Notes under the pieces: generated by a model | Database searches by the model: none | Told to the model about the DNA's origin: nothing | Seen by the model: only the letters and a program-made list of their open reading frames with translations | Assembly: GCA_036250195.1 (NCBI GenBank) | Contig: JAVHZZ010000003.1 | Span: 20,393,504-20,457,503 of the forward strand | Direction: 5' to 3' | DNA from: Mixophyes australis | Taxonomy: Eukaryota; Chordata; Amphibia; Anura; Limnodynastidae | Length of the DNA stretch: 64,000 bases | Shown: in pieces, positions 32,981 to 45,998 of the stretch | Position numbering within the stretch: position 1 is the first letter of the stretch | Layout: every line of letters begins with the position of its first letter | Translations under genes and position numbers: made by a program

Positions 32981-33300
32981 TATTAGAAAAGGCCGTAGAT
33001 GCAACAAGCGGGACTGATCCTTATGATACATACATGAGAGCAGCCAAGGATTAGTTTATATAAGCTTATGAATCATATTTAACTGTTTGACTCTCAGTGT
33101 TACACAACCAGTGTGATTTTTAAAGGCAACTAGCGTGACGTTTTGAAATTTCTGTTTATATTGTCTTACAGTGACTGAACCCAGTGTATGTGAGTATATT
33201 GCTCCAATAGTGATGTATGCCAATGCATCAGTGATTCTTAGTGAATTGATAAACTGAGGATCGAGGAAAAACAACCTGCAGTTAATAAGATAAACAGAAG
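32981..33300. other. Intergenic, no gene recognised
   Basis: Follows the hAT TSD directly. No supported feature. Confidence 0.5.
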
Positions 33301-33722
33301 GCACACAGCAGCACAGAGTAGTTAAGGACACAAGTGTGCTGATCATGTCGGAGGCACTTGCTGTCCATTTGGAAAGGCAGGGTTGCATGTGACAGGAGCA
33401 GTGACATGATGTGAGGAGGGGAATGGAGGCAGCAGGAAGCCACAGACTGAGCGGTATATAGTGGAAGGAGCAGGGTCCCCAGCAGCACAGAGTATATCAG
33501 GAGATGATTGATGTGTTAGTGAGGACAGGGCTGCATGTGACAGGGGCAGTGACATGATGTGAGGAGGGGAATGGAGGCAGCAGGAAACCACAGACTGAGA
33601 GTTATATAGTGGAAGGAGCAGGGTCACCAGCAGCACAGAGTATATCAGGAGTTGAGTGATATGTTAGTGAGGACAGAGCTGCATGTGACAGGGGCAGTGA
33701 TTTAAGTCTTAATGAATAGGCC
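33301..33722. repeat. ~150-175-bp tandem repeat, 2.5 units
   Basis: CAGCAGCACAGAGTA recurs at 33306, 33480 and 33628, each followed by GCATGTGACAGGGGCAGTGA and GAGGAGGGGAATGGAGGC. The right end runs into TTAATGAATAGGCCC (33708-33722), the reverse complement of the GGGCC..ATTCATTAA termini of the MITEs here, so the array may lie within such an element whose other end I could not find. Confidence 0.8.
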
Positions 33723-35050
33723 CATTACACTTATTGCCTCTTTAGGAAGATGTTTAATGAATAAAGTCTCCGAATGCTGAAATATATTGCAGAGCTCTGA
33801 CTAGGTTATTGAAAAAAAGATGTTGTATTAAATGTATAGCGGATCTGTGATTACGATTAAGCAAGGTAACCTAGTTACAGGCATACTGTCTGCTCTCAAT
33901 GTCAGCTTCAGAAAGAAAGAAAATGCTTTCAAAATGCGTTATTCCGATGTAGGTTTCCGCTCTGCAGTCAGTCTTACTACTATCTGTTTGTGCTCGTAAT
34001 CGTTTCAGAACATTGAAACACGTTACATGTATGTGAGTATCAGCTGGTGAATGTAGGGTTTCTGCTCAGATCAGAGCCTGATTAATACCCTATGTGGCCC
34101 TAGTCCAGATGCTGATTTTGGTTCCCTTCCCATTCTGCTTGTCAAAAGAACAGATATAAAAATGAGTTTGAGTAATCAGTGCCCCTTAGTGACCACTGGA
34201 CCCTAGGCATTAGGCTATGTTGGCTAATGGATGGTCCAACTCTGGTTCAGATGTCTCTTCCTTGAAGAATCTCCTTTAATACATAGTTGCCTACTCTCAA
34301 TTACTGTGAATTGTGGCCTCGCTCCCCACTGCATGACGGTGCGACTTAAAGCACAACGCAGCGGTGGAGGTCCGTAATGGCACAAATAGCGTCATCTCGT
34401 CCCCCACCAGGATCTCACGGAGGGGAGGACAAAGAAGTCGGTATGTATGCTTTACAATTGAGAAATTAAATGCTGCTGAATTTATGTTATTTTGGTTTGC
34501 TGTTAAGTGTTTAACCTTCCCCCTGACTGTCTCAGTGAGTGCCTGACTTGCTAAAATTTAATTTTAAATGATTTTTCGGTTGCACCCTCTTAATAGCCTT
34601 AGGAAATAACCTGCTTATGTGATTATTGCATTGTCCTGTATAAAGGTAAAGTCATTTACAAGGTGCAAAAAATAGAACTGAGGGATGATTAGGCCAGAAG
34701 GAAAATAAAAGCTGAGGTGTGTGCATAACTATTTGGATCATTAAGGGTTAAGAAAGCAGGAAGGGGTGGTGTTGTCTGGACAAGTGTCATAGGGGGCGGG
34801 GATAAAGGGGATGGTTTAAAAGAAAGGGGAGGAGTTAGAGAGCTCTCTTGGTTCCAGGGAAAGCAGCCCTCCCTCACAGTCCTGATTCCTGGACCAATGT
34901 TCGCTTCCTGGATGAAGGTATCCTTCTCTGCGGATTAAGAGCCCTGTAGTGAGAGGGGGGATTAAAAATTCTTAGTGAACAATTGATGCAAGGGCCTGGT
35001 TATCTAAATACGAGTGACAGCGCAGACATGGAGGAATCTTCAGCCACTTG
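33723..35050. other. Intergenic, possible LTR-like promoter region
   Basis: No gene supported. A TTTAAAAG TATA-like box near 34817 lies upstream of the 65-bp array, and an AATAAAG signal near 35880 with a terminal CACCGACA (35939) lies downstream, so 34700-35939 could be an LTR swollen by the array. No matching left end or TSD was found. Confidence 0.3.
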
Positions 35051-35059
35051 GTGCACGGG

Positions 35060-35745
35060 CTTGTGGTAAAGTACAGGGTGCTGGTTCAGTCCCAGAGGTA
35101 TGATGACATGGTACGGGTGTGCAGGCTCAGCCCCAGAGGAAGGTTGGACCAACCTGTTGTGCAGTCTTTTGTATGGTACGGGTGCTGGTTCAGCCCCGGA
35201 GGTAGGTGGGCCAAGAAAGAGCGCAGGACGTGGTATTGTACGGGTGTGCTGGCTTAGCACTGGAGGTAGGTTTGGCCAACCTGGAGCATGGGCCATGGTA
35301 TGGTACGGGTGTGCTGGTTCAGCCCCAGAGGTAGGTTTGGCCAACTTGGGTCATGGGCCATGGTATGGTACGGGCGTGCTGGTTCAGCCCCGGAGGTAGG
35401 TTTGACCAACCTGGAGCTTTGGCCATGGTATGGTATGGGTGTGCTGGTTCAGCCCTGGAGGTAGGTTTGACCAACCTGGAGCTTTGGCCATGGTATGGTA
35501 TGGGTGTGCTGGTTCAGCCCCGGTGGTAGGCTTGACCAACCTGGAGCATGGGCCGTGGTATGGTACGGGTGTGCTGGTTCAGCCCTGGAGGTAAGTTTGA
35601 CCAACCTGGAGTATGGGCTGTGGTATGGTACGGGCATGCTGGTTCAGCCCCGGAGGTAGGTTTGACCAACCTGGAGCTTTGGCCATGGTATGGTATAGGT
35701 GTGCTGGTTCAGCCCCGGAGGTAGGCTTTACCATTCTGGAGCACG
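35060..35745. repeat. 65-bp minisatellite, about 11 units
   Basis: GTGCTGGTTCAGCCCCGGAG followed by GTAGGTTTGACCAACCTGGA and CCATGGTATGGTACGGGT repeats at 62-69 base spacing (65 in the core, e.g. 35313, 35378, 35443). Leftmost units are diverged. It is noncoding. Confidence 0.93.
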
Positions 35746-36078
35746 GTAAGCGTGAGCAATCAAAGGATCGCAGTACTGAGGCTGGTGTCCCATTAACATG
35801 CAGATACTAGGGCATGCTTATGTATAGACAAGGCTGAGTACAGTGTTCCCCCACCACTATAATAGTAAGCGGTTATTTAAATAAAGAAGTTTTTATCTGC
35901 CAACAAGTCGGTGTGATGTGTTTTATTATAGCACCGACAGGTTAAGACCAAGAAGGGTCTATGGTTATGTTATCAACCATTAAGTATTTTATTACATGAC
36001 ATAAGACTTTTATGTGTGCACTTGTGTCTTCCTTTATGGTCAATGAATAAATCTCTTCACGCTGACATTGACCATGTT
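35746..36078. other. Intergenic after minisatellite
   Basis: Contains the AATAAAG signal and CACCGACA end mentioned for the possible LTR; otherwise nothing recognised. Confidence 0.35.
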
Positions 36079-36432
36079 GGGTCTGGTTTCTTACGGCATG
36101 CATCATGAGCGGAACGTGCGCTTGTTTAAAAAGACATGTAAATCGGCTCAAATTCAACAAGAAGCGTATCTGAAGACACGAGCGTTGATGAATTCGGGGG
36201 CAGGTCTGGTCTACTACACAAGACGCTGCAGGATACGTCCAATACCTATGTGGATTATACATTTGCAAAAGTACATTGACTATGGGCGAACGCTTTTTCC
36301 CCACTCTGGTCACTCCCCAAAATCGTAGGCTGTAGTAAGCGTCCTTTGCGCTGCTGCGTTCTGTGGCGTATGGTGCGGTTCTAGGCATGCGCAGAGTGAT
36401 TTTGCAGGCACGTACCTTGATGAATGAGGCCC
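36079..36432. mobile_element. MITE, 354 bp, GTT target duplication
   Basis: The right end in reverse complement is GGGCCTCATTCATCAAGGTA, pairing with a more eroded left end, GGGTCTGGTTTCTTACGGCA. GTT flanks both sides (36076-36078 and 36433-36435), a 3-bp TSD as in PIF/Harbinger elements. Interior blocks GCAGGATACGTCC and GTAGGCTGTAGTAAGCGTCC link it to 10124-10861, 54917-55195 and 1-130. Confidence 0.72.
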
Positions 36433-36435
36433 GTT

Positions 36436-38830
36436 AAGTGTTCAGACCCAGAGGCTCCATATTAAATGCTCTTACTGGGGATTTAACGGGTATGAAAATA
36501 GAACCCACTGGCCCAATGATCTCGTATTACCTATCATTTCCAGTTTCGGTGAGGAACGTTTGCGCTGGTTTTTCCGACGCTGCTTGCTGCATTTCCTTTC
36601 ATTTATCATAAGTAAACGCGTTGGGGTCAATAAAGTGATCTTCATTGACCACTTCCTGACCACAAGCGCAAACGTGATCGCATTTGACGTACTGCATCAT
36701 TGGCGTTTAATGCAACGCTGGTGGGTAAGAGCATGTATGGTCCATCTGTACCTCTGATACATACAATCGTTGCAGTTTGGGAGGTGGGGCGTAACATTTT
36801 TGGCTTCTGCCCCTATGGGGGCATATTTCCACTGACACTTAGGGGAATATTTATTATTATATTCACGAATTCACTCCTGTATCCCAATGCAACAAGAGTG
36901 TGAAATGTGGACTGTCCTTTGAATGTCCCAGGGGAGGCAGACATGTGGGGTATTAGTGAAGGGCGTGATTAAGGGGTCAGGTCGCCCCAAGTCTAATATG
37001 ATCTTAGTGCCCCCTTGCCATCCACTCCAGGCTAATACACGGTAGGTAAAAACAAGCTCGTCTTTAATTTAAAATCCGGCTTCCTTCACCCCAACCGCAC
37101 CCCACCACCAATGTTTATGTTTCCACATTTTTGAAGCTCAGTTCCACTTGGTTTTTTAAAAGGTGCGTCATTCATTTAATTTTCATCACCATCAGAACTG
37201 TACAGGGAAGCAGAGGAGCGAACGAGCGCTACTGAAGGTGAAGATGTGAAGGAGGAGGGGGCTGTCACTCCTTGCGCTTGTCGCCATCCTTGTCTCTCCT
37301 ACTCGTTTAACCTCAAGCGCCCACCAAGGATGACTCATAGTCTTCAGCTTTTACCATAGAAATACATCAAGGTTAAAACCTTACTATATTATTCTTTTAT
37401 GTTTGTACCGAGACAACTCTTCGTTTATATTGTAAAATTAATTTCAGTTTGTACCGCTCCCTATCACAATTTTGCACCCCCAAAAATGTTACATACCCTC
37501 CGCCATGCCCAAAAAAAATCGCCATTGTGACTTGTCTGCTACACATGTGTTACAGCTCTTAACAGACACACAAAAACAAGACAAAATGCCCCAATGCACC
37601 CAGTCATGCCCACTGTATACCTGGTAAAATTCCACTTGACTGAGGCAATGCCCCAGATCCAAAAAAACATTTTCATATTGTTTTCAGGGTAAGCAGTGTG
37701 TTGCAGTGTGATGAATATACTATTTCTTCTAAAAAGCTGTAATGAAATCTACTGCGTGCGACACTTAGGCCCTCACCATAAAATACAAAATTTGCTCTGG
37801 GGGACAGTTGCGCTCCTGACCTCCCCCGGATAGCCAGGACACTTGGCTGCTCTAATCGATTTGGACAATAAGTGAGTCCTGTTCTTTCTATTGCAGCCGA
37901 TACAGATTTGCTAAGTGAACGATAAGCAGCCTGGTTTATGACATACACATTCCATACATTGAACCGTCAGGCGCCTTCTAACTCTCTATGGGATATATTA
38001 CAGCCTGCTGCTCAGGAAGCTTTAAATAATGTTTTATCGACATGTCAGCTCTCCTCGTTCCCTTCTCAGTGCAAGAGGGCAGCAGACTGACACTGCAGAG
38101 TCATACAGTAAGATGTAGGTATCTCTTTGTGAGCATATCTAAGAAAGGCTGCATCTGCCAGTCATTAAAAGATACTTACCAATTCCATGGAGGGTGATCA
38201 GAGTATTAATAGAGGTAGATTATGGCATCACATTTCAATAATAAGATACCTAGGTAGAGACCTGTTAATTGTCAGGACCGTCCCAATTTCCAATAAGCAA
38301 AAAGGATCTGGTGCATTGGATTGAGGTGTGAGGCACTTGGTTTAGATGATTCGGGGGCATGGAGCTAAGAGACATTGGCATTAGGCAACGTGCACCTGTC
38401 TCTTTTCCGACGGCCAATCAGAATGTGCAAAATACGCCCCATTAAAAATATAGGAAGAGACATAAACTCAAAAGACAAATCCTTTGGAGTGATTGTATAT
38501 TGCCCTAAATATGAACTTAATTTTAGAAATCCTAATTTAAAACAAAATCTTGTTTTTACACTTGTGAGGATCCGCCACCAGACTCCAGCCACCGCTGGGG
38601 ATCTTCTTCCCCTCCGGTGCCGCTGATGCCTTAGTGATGGAGGGCATCTTGGAATTTCCTGGCATGAATAGTAGCACACACGCCAAATTCATTTATCAAA
38701 AAGGGCTAGTTCCGGTCAGTCCCCTCTGTATACACCCTATTGGCCTTTCCTATACATATGGTCCTCTGACAGTCCTAGGGTGCGAGAAGATAAGACTGGG
38801 TATAACTGGTTCCCTCCTGTGCTAGATTCC
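36436..38830. other. Intergenic, no gene recognised
   Basis: About 2.4 kb of mostly unique sequence. A GC-moderate patch at 38560-38640 is not assignable. I examined the small ORFs and found no recognisable domain or splice context. Confidence 0.45.
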
Positions 38831-38834
38831 ATCC

Positions 38835-41800
38835 ACGTCAGTGTAACCTGGTTCCACGTCGGTATGTACTGGTTATTCCACCCACGTCAGTGTATACTGG
38901 TTCCATGCCGCCATGTCCTGGTTATTCCATCCACGTCAGTGTAACCTGGTTCCACGTCGGTATTTCCTGGTTATTCCATCCACATCAGTGTAACCTGGTT
39001 CCATGCCGGCATGTCCTGGTAATGCCATCCACATCAGTGTATCCTGGTTCCATGCTGGCATGTCCTGGTTATTCCATCCACGTCAGTGTAACCTGGTTCC
39101 ATGCTGGCATGTCCTGGTAATGCCATCCACATCAGTGTATCCTGGTTCCATGCTGGCATGTCCTGGTTATTCCATCCACGTCAGTGTATCCTGGTTCCAT
39201 GCCGGCATGTCCTGGTTATTCCATCCACGTCAGTGTAACCTGGTTCCATGCTGGCATGTCAAGGTTATGCCATCCACATCAGTGTAACCTGGTTCCATGC
39301 TGGCATGTCCTGGTTATTCCATCCACGTCAGTGTAACCTGGTTCCATGCCGGCATGTCCAGGTTATGCCATCCACGTCAGTGTAACCTGGTTCCATGCCG
39401 GCATGTCCTGGTTATTCCATCCACATCAGTGTATCCTGGTTCCATGCCAATATGTCCTGGTTATTCCATCCACGTCAGTGTATCCTGGTTCCACGTCGGT
39501 ATTTCCTGGTTATTCCATCCACGTCAGTGTATCCTGGTTCCATGCCAATATGTCCTGGTTATTCCATCCACGTCAGTGTAACCTGGTTCCATGCCAATAT
39601 GTCCTGGTTATTCCATCCACGTCAGTGTATCCTGGTTCCATGCCGGCATGTCCTGGTTATTCCATCCACATCAGTGTATCCTGGTTCCATGCCAATATGT
39701 CCTGGTTATTCCATCCACGTCAGTGTATCCTGGTTCCATGCCAATATGTCCTGGTTATTCCATCCACATCAGTGTATCCTGGTTCCATGCCAATATGTCC
39801 TGGTTATTCCATCCACGTCAGTGTATCCTGGTTCCATGCCAATATGTCCTGGTTATTCCATCCACGTCAGTGTATCCTGGTTCCACGTCGGTATTTCCTG
39901 GTTATTCCATCCACGTCAGTGTATCCTGGTTCCATGCCAATATGTCCTGGTTATTCCATCCACGTCAGTGTAACCTGGTTCCATGCTGGCATGTCCTGGT
40001 AATGCCATCCACATCAGTGTAACCTGGTTCCATGCTGGCATGTCTTGGTTATTCCATCCACGTCAGTGTAACCTGGTTCCATGCCAATATGTCCTGGTTA
40101 TTCCATCCACGTCAGTGTATCCTGGTTCCATGCCGGCATGTCCTGGTTATTCCATCCACATCAGTGTATCCTGGTTCCATGCCAATATGTCCTGGTTATT
40201 CCATCCACGTCAGTGTATCCTGGTTCCATGCCGTTATGTCCTGGTTATTCCATCCACGTCAGTGTAACCTGGTTCCATGCCGGCATGTCCAGGTTATGCC
40301 ATCCACGTCAGTGTAACCTGGTTCCATGCCGGCATGTCCTGGTTATTCCATCCACATCAGTGTATCCTGGTTCCATGCCAATATGTCCTGGTTATTCCAT
40401 CCACGTCAGTGTAACCTGGTTCCATGCTGGCATGTCCTGGTAATGCCATCCACATCAGTGTAACCTGGTTCCATGCTGGCATGTCTTGGTTATTCCATCC
40501 ACGTCAGTGTAACCTGGTTCCATGCCGGCATGTCCTGGTAATGCCATCCACATCAGTGTATCCTGGTTCCATGCTGGCATGTCCTGGTTATTCCATCCAC
40601 GTCAGTGTAACCTGGTTCCATGCTGGCATGTCCTGGTAATGCCATCCACATCAGTGTATCCTGGTTCCATGCTGGCATGTCCTGGTTATTCCATCCACGT
40701 CAGTGTATCCTGGTTCCATGCCGGCATGTCCTGGTTATTCCATCCACGTCAGTGTAACCTGGTTCCATGCTGGCATGTCAAGGTTATGCCATCCACATCA
40801 GTGTAACCTGGTTCCATGCTGGCATGTCCTGGTTATTCCATCCACGTCAGTGTAACCTGGTTCCATGCCGGCATGTCCTGGTTATTCCATCCACATCAGT
40901 GTATCCTGGTTCCATGCCAATATGTCCTGGTTATTCCATCCACGTCAGTGTATCCTGGTTCCACGTCGGTATTTCCTGGTTATTCCATCCACGTCAGTGT
41001 AACCTGGTTCCATGCCGGCATGTCCTGGTTATTCCATCCACATCAGTGTATCCTGGTTCCATGCCAATATGTCCTGGTTATTCCATCCACGTCAGTGTAA
41101 CCTGGTTCCATGCTGGCATGTCCTGGTAATGCCATCCACATCAGTGTAACCTGGTTCCATGCTGGCATGTCTTGGTTATTCCATCCACGTCAGTGTAACC
41201 TGGTTCCATGCCAATATGTCCTGGTTATTCCATCCACGTCAGTGTATCCTGGTTCCATGCCGGCATGTCCTGGTTATTCCATCCACATCAGTGTATCCTG
41301 GTTCCATGCCAATATGTCCTGGTTATTCCATCCACGTCAGTGTAACCTGGTTCCATGCCAATATGTCCTGGTTATTCCATCCACATCAGTGTATCCTGGT
41401 TCCACCTCGGTATGTCCTGGTTATTCCATCCACGTCAGTGTATCCTGGTTCCATGCCGTTATGTCCTGGTTATTCCATCCACGTCAGTGTAACCTGGTTC
41501 CATGCCGGCATGTCCAGGTTATGCCATCCACGTCAGTGTAACCTGGTTCCATGCCGGCATGTCCTGGTTATTCCATCCACATCAGTGTATCCTGGTTCCA
41601 TGCCAATATGTCCTGGTTATTCCATCCACGTCAGTGTATCCTGGTTCCACGTCGGTATTTCCTGGTTATTCCATCCACGTCAGTGTATCCTGGTTCCATG
41701 CCAATATGTCCTGGTTATTCCATCCACGTCAGTGTATCCTGGTTCCATGCCAATATGTCCTGGTTATTCCATCCACATCAGTGTATCCTGGTTCCACCTC

Positions 41801-42720
41801 GGTATGTCCTGGTTATTCCATCCACGTCAGTGTAACCTGGTTCCATGCCGGCATGTCCTGGTTATTCCATCCACATCAGTGTATCCTGGTTCCATGCCAA
41901 TATGTCCTGGTTATTCCATCCACGTCAGTGTATCCTGGTTCCATGCCAATATGTCCTGGTTATTCCATCCACATCAGTGTATCCTGGTTCCACCTCGGTA
42001 TGTCCTGGTTATTCCATCCACGTCAGTGTAACCTGGTTCCATGCTGGCATGTCCTGGTTATTCCATCCACATCAGTGTATCCTGGTTCCATGCTGGCATG
42101 TCCTGGTTATTCCATCCACATCAGTGTAACCTGGTTCCATGCTGGCATGTCCTGGTTATTCCATCCACATCAGTGTATCCTGGTTCCACGTTGGTATGTC
42201 CTGGTTATTCCATCCACGTCAGTGTAACCTGGTTCCATGCCGGCATATCCAGGTTATGCCATCCACGTCAGTGTATCCTGGTTCCATGCCGGTATGTCCT
42301 GGTTATTCCATCCACGTCAGTGTATCCTGGTTCCACGTCAGTATGTCCTGGTTATTCCATCCACGTCAGTGTATCCTGGTTCAACGTTGGTATGTCCTGG
42401 TTATTCCATCCACGTCAGTGAATCCTGGTTCCACGTTGGTATGTCCAGGTTATGCCATATGCCATCCACGTCAGTGTATCCTGGTTCCATGCCGGTATGT
42501 CCTGGTTATTCCATCCACGTCAGTGTATCCTGGTTCCACGTAGGTATGTTCTGGTTATTCCATCCACGTCAGTGTATCCTGGTTCCACGTTGGTATGTCC
42601 TGGTTATTCCATCCACGTCAGTGTATCCTGGTTCCACGTTGGTATGTCCTGGTTATTCCATCCACGTCAGTGTATCCTGGTTCCACGTCGGTATGTCCAG
42701 GTTATTCCATCCATGTAATT
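38835..42720. repeat. 49-bp satellite array, about 79 units
   Basis: The unit is TCCATCCACGTCAGTGTATC then CTGGTTCCATGCCGGCATGT then CCTGGTTAT. Variants differ at a few fixed sites (CGTCAG/CATCAG, GTATCC/GTAACC, ATGCCGGCATG/ATGCCAATATG/ACGTCGGTATT, TTATTCC/TAATGCC). The order of variants repeats with a 1519-bp period (31 units): the rare CAAGGTTATGCC variant lies at 39260 and 40779. The right-hand edge (42180-42710) is richer in ACGTTGGTATG variants. As 49 is not a multiple of 3, all plus frames give the same rotating peptide; not coding. Confidence 0.97.
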
Positions 42721-42831
42721 CACAGTGAATTGCGTCATTGAGGCTCCCGATGGGCAGGGTGCGATAGAACGGCCTGTTCTCCCAGGAGTCCGGGAGACCT
42801 ACCCAGAATTCGGGAGTTGGCAAGTATGATC
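42718..42831. mobile_element. MITE fragment with TTGGCAAGTAT end
   Basis: GTGAATTGCGTCATTGAGGC on the left and TTCGGGAGTTGGCAAGTATG on the right are shared, more or less eroded, with segments near 54580-54741 and 63672-63920. It lies directly at the end of the 49-bp satellite. Confidence 0.6.
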
Positions 42832-43229
42832 TAGTAAAGTTCCTGAGTGGTTTCTCACAGCCGCAATATGAGCTACAGACAGCAGGTGGCAGTGCACAAT
42901 CTACACCTGGGCTTTCCAACCTTCTTCACACTGGGAACCTCCTACATATTTTATTTTTCCCCCTGGGACCCCCCCAAAATGTTCTGCAGCGCTTCACCAT
43001 AAGCAACACACTGTGGTTTTGGTTGCTCTTCACCCCCAAAATATGTAAAACCGATTTTGATGTAAACATTGTCATATTTTATTTTCTTGCATTTTGAGAG
43101 ATTATCTTTTTGTTGGTCGTAAAAATGTTTTGCAGGGAAAGTGGCAATTCAGCACATGGATGATCAGATTCCAAAGTTGTTGCTGCTGCATTGTGTGTGT
43201 GTGTAATTCAAGGCCAATATTTTTACCTC
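42832..43229. other. Intergenic with hAT-like end
   Basis: A GGCTTTCCAACCTTCTTCAC block near 42910 looks like an eroded hAT MITE end; an inverted relative, AAAAGGTTGGAGGCC, is at 44836. No TSD found; no gene. Confidence 0.35.
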
Positions 43230-43697
43230 CCTTGTGTGGCTGGATCACTTATAGATAATTAATTATATACATTTATTCTTATTAGTAGCACAGTGGGCCA
43301 ATGTATGGCATTGCAAATGTCTTGGAAATGTACTGATTTGTGAGTCTGTATGCCATGTAGTGGGAAATGTGTTTTGTAACTTCTGAAAGCAGGCAATCTC
43401 ATGTTAATCTCATGCTAATTAGACCTTTCCATTTGTGAGTGACCAGGACTAGCCTTAATACAGAGCAGGGGGTTGTTAACTGTTTTCATGTCTTGTTAAA
43501 AAGATACATGAACTACATGAATAATGCAACCAGCAAGTAATTTAGGAAATCACAGATTGATGTGAATTTTGTTAAATCCAAGACTAGAGAATATATTACA
43601 TTCTGATGCTAAATATCTGATACAATATCTCAGATGTTGTGGTGTCAGTTCAAAAGGGGGCTGGTTTACTCCCTGCCAACATGTGTGTCAGAATCTG

Positions 43698-43705
43698 TAT
43701 ATAAA
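43698..43705 (+). promoter_or_regulatory. TATA box of solo LTR
   Basis: TATATAAA preceded by CAGAATCTG; the same position in the family-2 relative (minus strand, near 50255) reads CTGTATAAAAT. Conservation between copies supports function in the ancestral element. Confidence 0.6.
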
Positions 43706-43814
43706 GAGCCCTGTTTGACCATGTTATGTATTATGTATTATACCATCTGAGCTTCTGGGGATCACTAGTACCTGAAACTTGAGAGTAACTGTCCTTATTA
43801 GGACTGCTTGAGCT

Positions 43815-43820
43815 AATAAA
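43815..43820 (+). terminator. Polyadenylation signal of solo LTR
   Basis: AATAAA about 110 bases after the TATA box; the relative at 49720-50776 has AATAAAC on its minus strand near 50168-50174. Confidence 0.55.
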
Positions 43821-44255
43821 ACATAAATGCTTCAAGATCCTGCTATGATGCCTTCTGACTTGCTGTAATTCCTGTGACCTACAGATTAGACCAATCTAAT
43901 CCGTTATCTGGCTGTTCTGAGGTTGGAACCCAACATCCAGTACCAACGCTTGGCCCGCAGCTCTGGCCAGTATGATAGGCCAGGGGGAGTCATCCACAGC
44001 AACCCTGATCTGAAGGAAGGGGTCAAGGGTACCCGCCAGGTGCCCATCAAGGGGGTTCCCAAACAACAAGAGTTTCCCAGAGGGAAGCGGTCCTAGATGC
44101 CGGCAAAGGAGCCTAGTGGTGGCAGCAGAATCCCTCCTACTGCGGTTAGAGGGCGCATTTGGGATAAAGAAAAGGGGACAGTGGCAAGGCAAGCCCAGCC
44201 GGGCCCAGCAACAAACGGACAAGGTGGCATAGGAGGTCCATACTGTCACACCTTG

Positions 44256-45868
44256 TTTAACCAACAATCCATTGTCCATTGAACTACAAGTACCTTGCTA
44301 GCTATAAAAAAATCTCCGGCAACCTGCAGGCCTCCAGATGGTGGTAGGTCCATCCACTAGACAATAAGGACAATAGTGCAGTCATTGCTAATTTTTTCTG
44401 AGAACCCTTCAAGTACCCGTAGGGGTTCCCGAACCTTTGGTTGGGAATCAATGATCTACTTTGACAACTGCAGCATGCAAGTATTCGCTGCAATACCAAC
44501 TACAGAGGGCAGGTGGCAGTGTAATGTCCACATTGACAACAACACATGCTCTTTCACTTTCTCCTCCTTTGGTCTCACATGTGTTGGCTGTCCTACCTGC
44601 GTTGGTCAGGTGATTTCGGGAGTCGGTTGCCGAATGGTAAACATTGATATTCATATACATTCCATACTGCGGCCCACCAAAACCTTCACCTGTGGCCAGC
44701 TGCTTCCGATCTTACCAGAACGGGGGCAGCCGACTCCCACGTCACATGACCTCCTCTGCACAGTGAGGTCACGCGGCATACCTGAAGCAGGAGGGAGTCC
44801 GCTGTGCTTTACCTTCTTCCTCTGTGTGATCCCTTAAAAGGTTGGAGGCCCCCCAGTCATTTCACATTGCCTATCAGTGTCCTAAACAATCATAGCCATG
44901 ATTTGCAATGCAGTATGTTATAATAACACTATAAAGCATTAAAACTGCTAGTGGCATGTAAATAATATCCTGTACACATGAAAGCACCACTGACTGACGT
45001 TGATCCTATAAATCTAAAGCCAGCCAGAGAAAATGTTTTCCACTTGAGGACGAATGATTCCGTTCAGCTAGTGATCACTTAAGCCAAATAGCTTGTTGAG
45101 AAGTTTCCCTATCGGTGTCAGTTACTTGTAGGCAGGTCAGTCCCAATGATGAGTTTTATCTTAATCCTGCACACAAGTGTTAGACTTATACTGCAAATTC
45201 CATTTTATGGACTTATCCTGCATTAAGAATTATCCGACATGGGCGGCAGCCAAGACCACAACAGTCTTTCCTAATTTCTAGATGGGATTATCCTAGTATC
45301 ATGTAACCCGCACAGTACCATATAAAACAGCTAACTGCACTCTAATAGGTCTTGTTGCGCTCATAAAAATGTATCAGATACTTGCTGTATTTTCCAAATT
45401 CCACCTACTGTATAGAATTAGTTGACATCAATTTTGGCATAACGACAGAAGGGCTCATTTACGAAGCTGTAAACGTCCGGACGAGTAGAGCAAGTGTGAG
45501 TATTTCTGCACCGTTGTGCCAGTTTGTACGGGAAGACACGGGGCTTGGCGCTTGAAGAGAGCAGCGACTGCAGGGAGGCAAAATTCTGCTTCTGACAAGG
45601 AACGGTGAATATTCCTTACGAAACGCAGGCTGGGCGCAGAAAGGCGCTAGCATAGGGACCACATGGAGAATCAGGGATTCCTATTACAAAAGAGATATTG
45701 AAATAAGCTTCAAGGGGTGGAAATTAGTCAGTACTTTGAAATTACATATTCAATTTTTAACCATGCACAGTTGCTTCTTAGATTGCAATAATGTGAATGG
45801 TCACACAAAGCATTTTTATTGACACAACTTTGCTGCGCTCTATTGCTAAAATCACCGCAATCCACAAC
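44256..45868. other. Intergenic, no gene recognised
   Basis: A 153-codon frame at 44376-44837 has no domain I recognise. A GGGCTCATTTACGAAGC block near 45452 resembles MITE termini, but its partner end was not found. Otherwise unassigned. Confidence 0.4.
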
Positions 45869-45998
45869 CAGAGGCGGAACTAGCGAACTGTTGGCCCTGG
45901 AGCAAGGAACTGGGGCCCTTGACCCTCCGCATCTGCCCCATTGTCTCCATGCGCCCCAATGTATGGCACCGGCTACACCAATGGTAGTTCCGCCACTG
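45869..45998. mobile_element. Short hAT-type MITE, 130 bp
   Basis: Left end CAGAGGCGGAACTAG and right end (reverse complement CAGTGGCGGAACTACC) form clear inverted termini of hAT type. The 8-bp flanks (TCCACAAC and GTAACAGG) do not match, so the TSD has decayed or the ends are slightly off. Confidence 0.65.

Larger units (their letters stand above)
43235..44250 (+). mobile_element. Solo LTR, family 2 copy A, TSD CCTTG
   Basis: It begins TGTGGCTGGATCAC and ends ATACTGTCACA (TG...CA) between exact 5-bp TSDs, CCTTG, at 43230-43234 and 44251-44255. In this orientation there is a TATA box (TATATAAA, 43698-43705) and, about 110 bases downstream, AATAAA (43815-43820), the expected U3-R-U5 order. 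The element at 49720-50776 is a reverse-oriented relative. No internal genes adjoin, so it is a solo LTR formed by LTR-LTR recombination (known mechanism, inferred here). Confidence 0.82.

Noticed and set aside
34700..35939. A complete LTR containing the 65-bp array
   Set aside because: TATA-like and AATAAA signals and a CA end exist, but I could not find a TG start with a matching TSD, so it was not called as an element.
38890..42728. Overlapping ORFs up to 290 codons with a CPGYSIHVSV-type repeat
   Set aside because: Generated by the 49-bp satellite in all plus frames; no start context, no unique sequence, no splice structure.
44376..44837. 153-codon ORF with several Cys residues
   Set aside because: The CVGCPTCVG stretch suggested a zinc-binding motif, but spacing and context match no family I know, and no splice or promoter support is visible.
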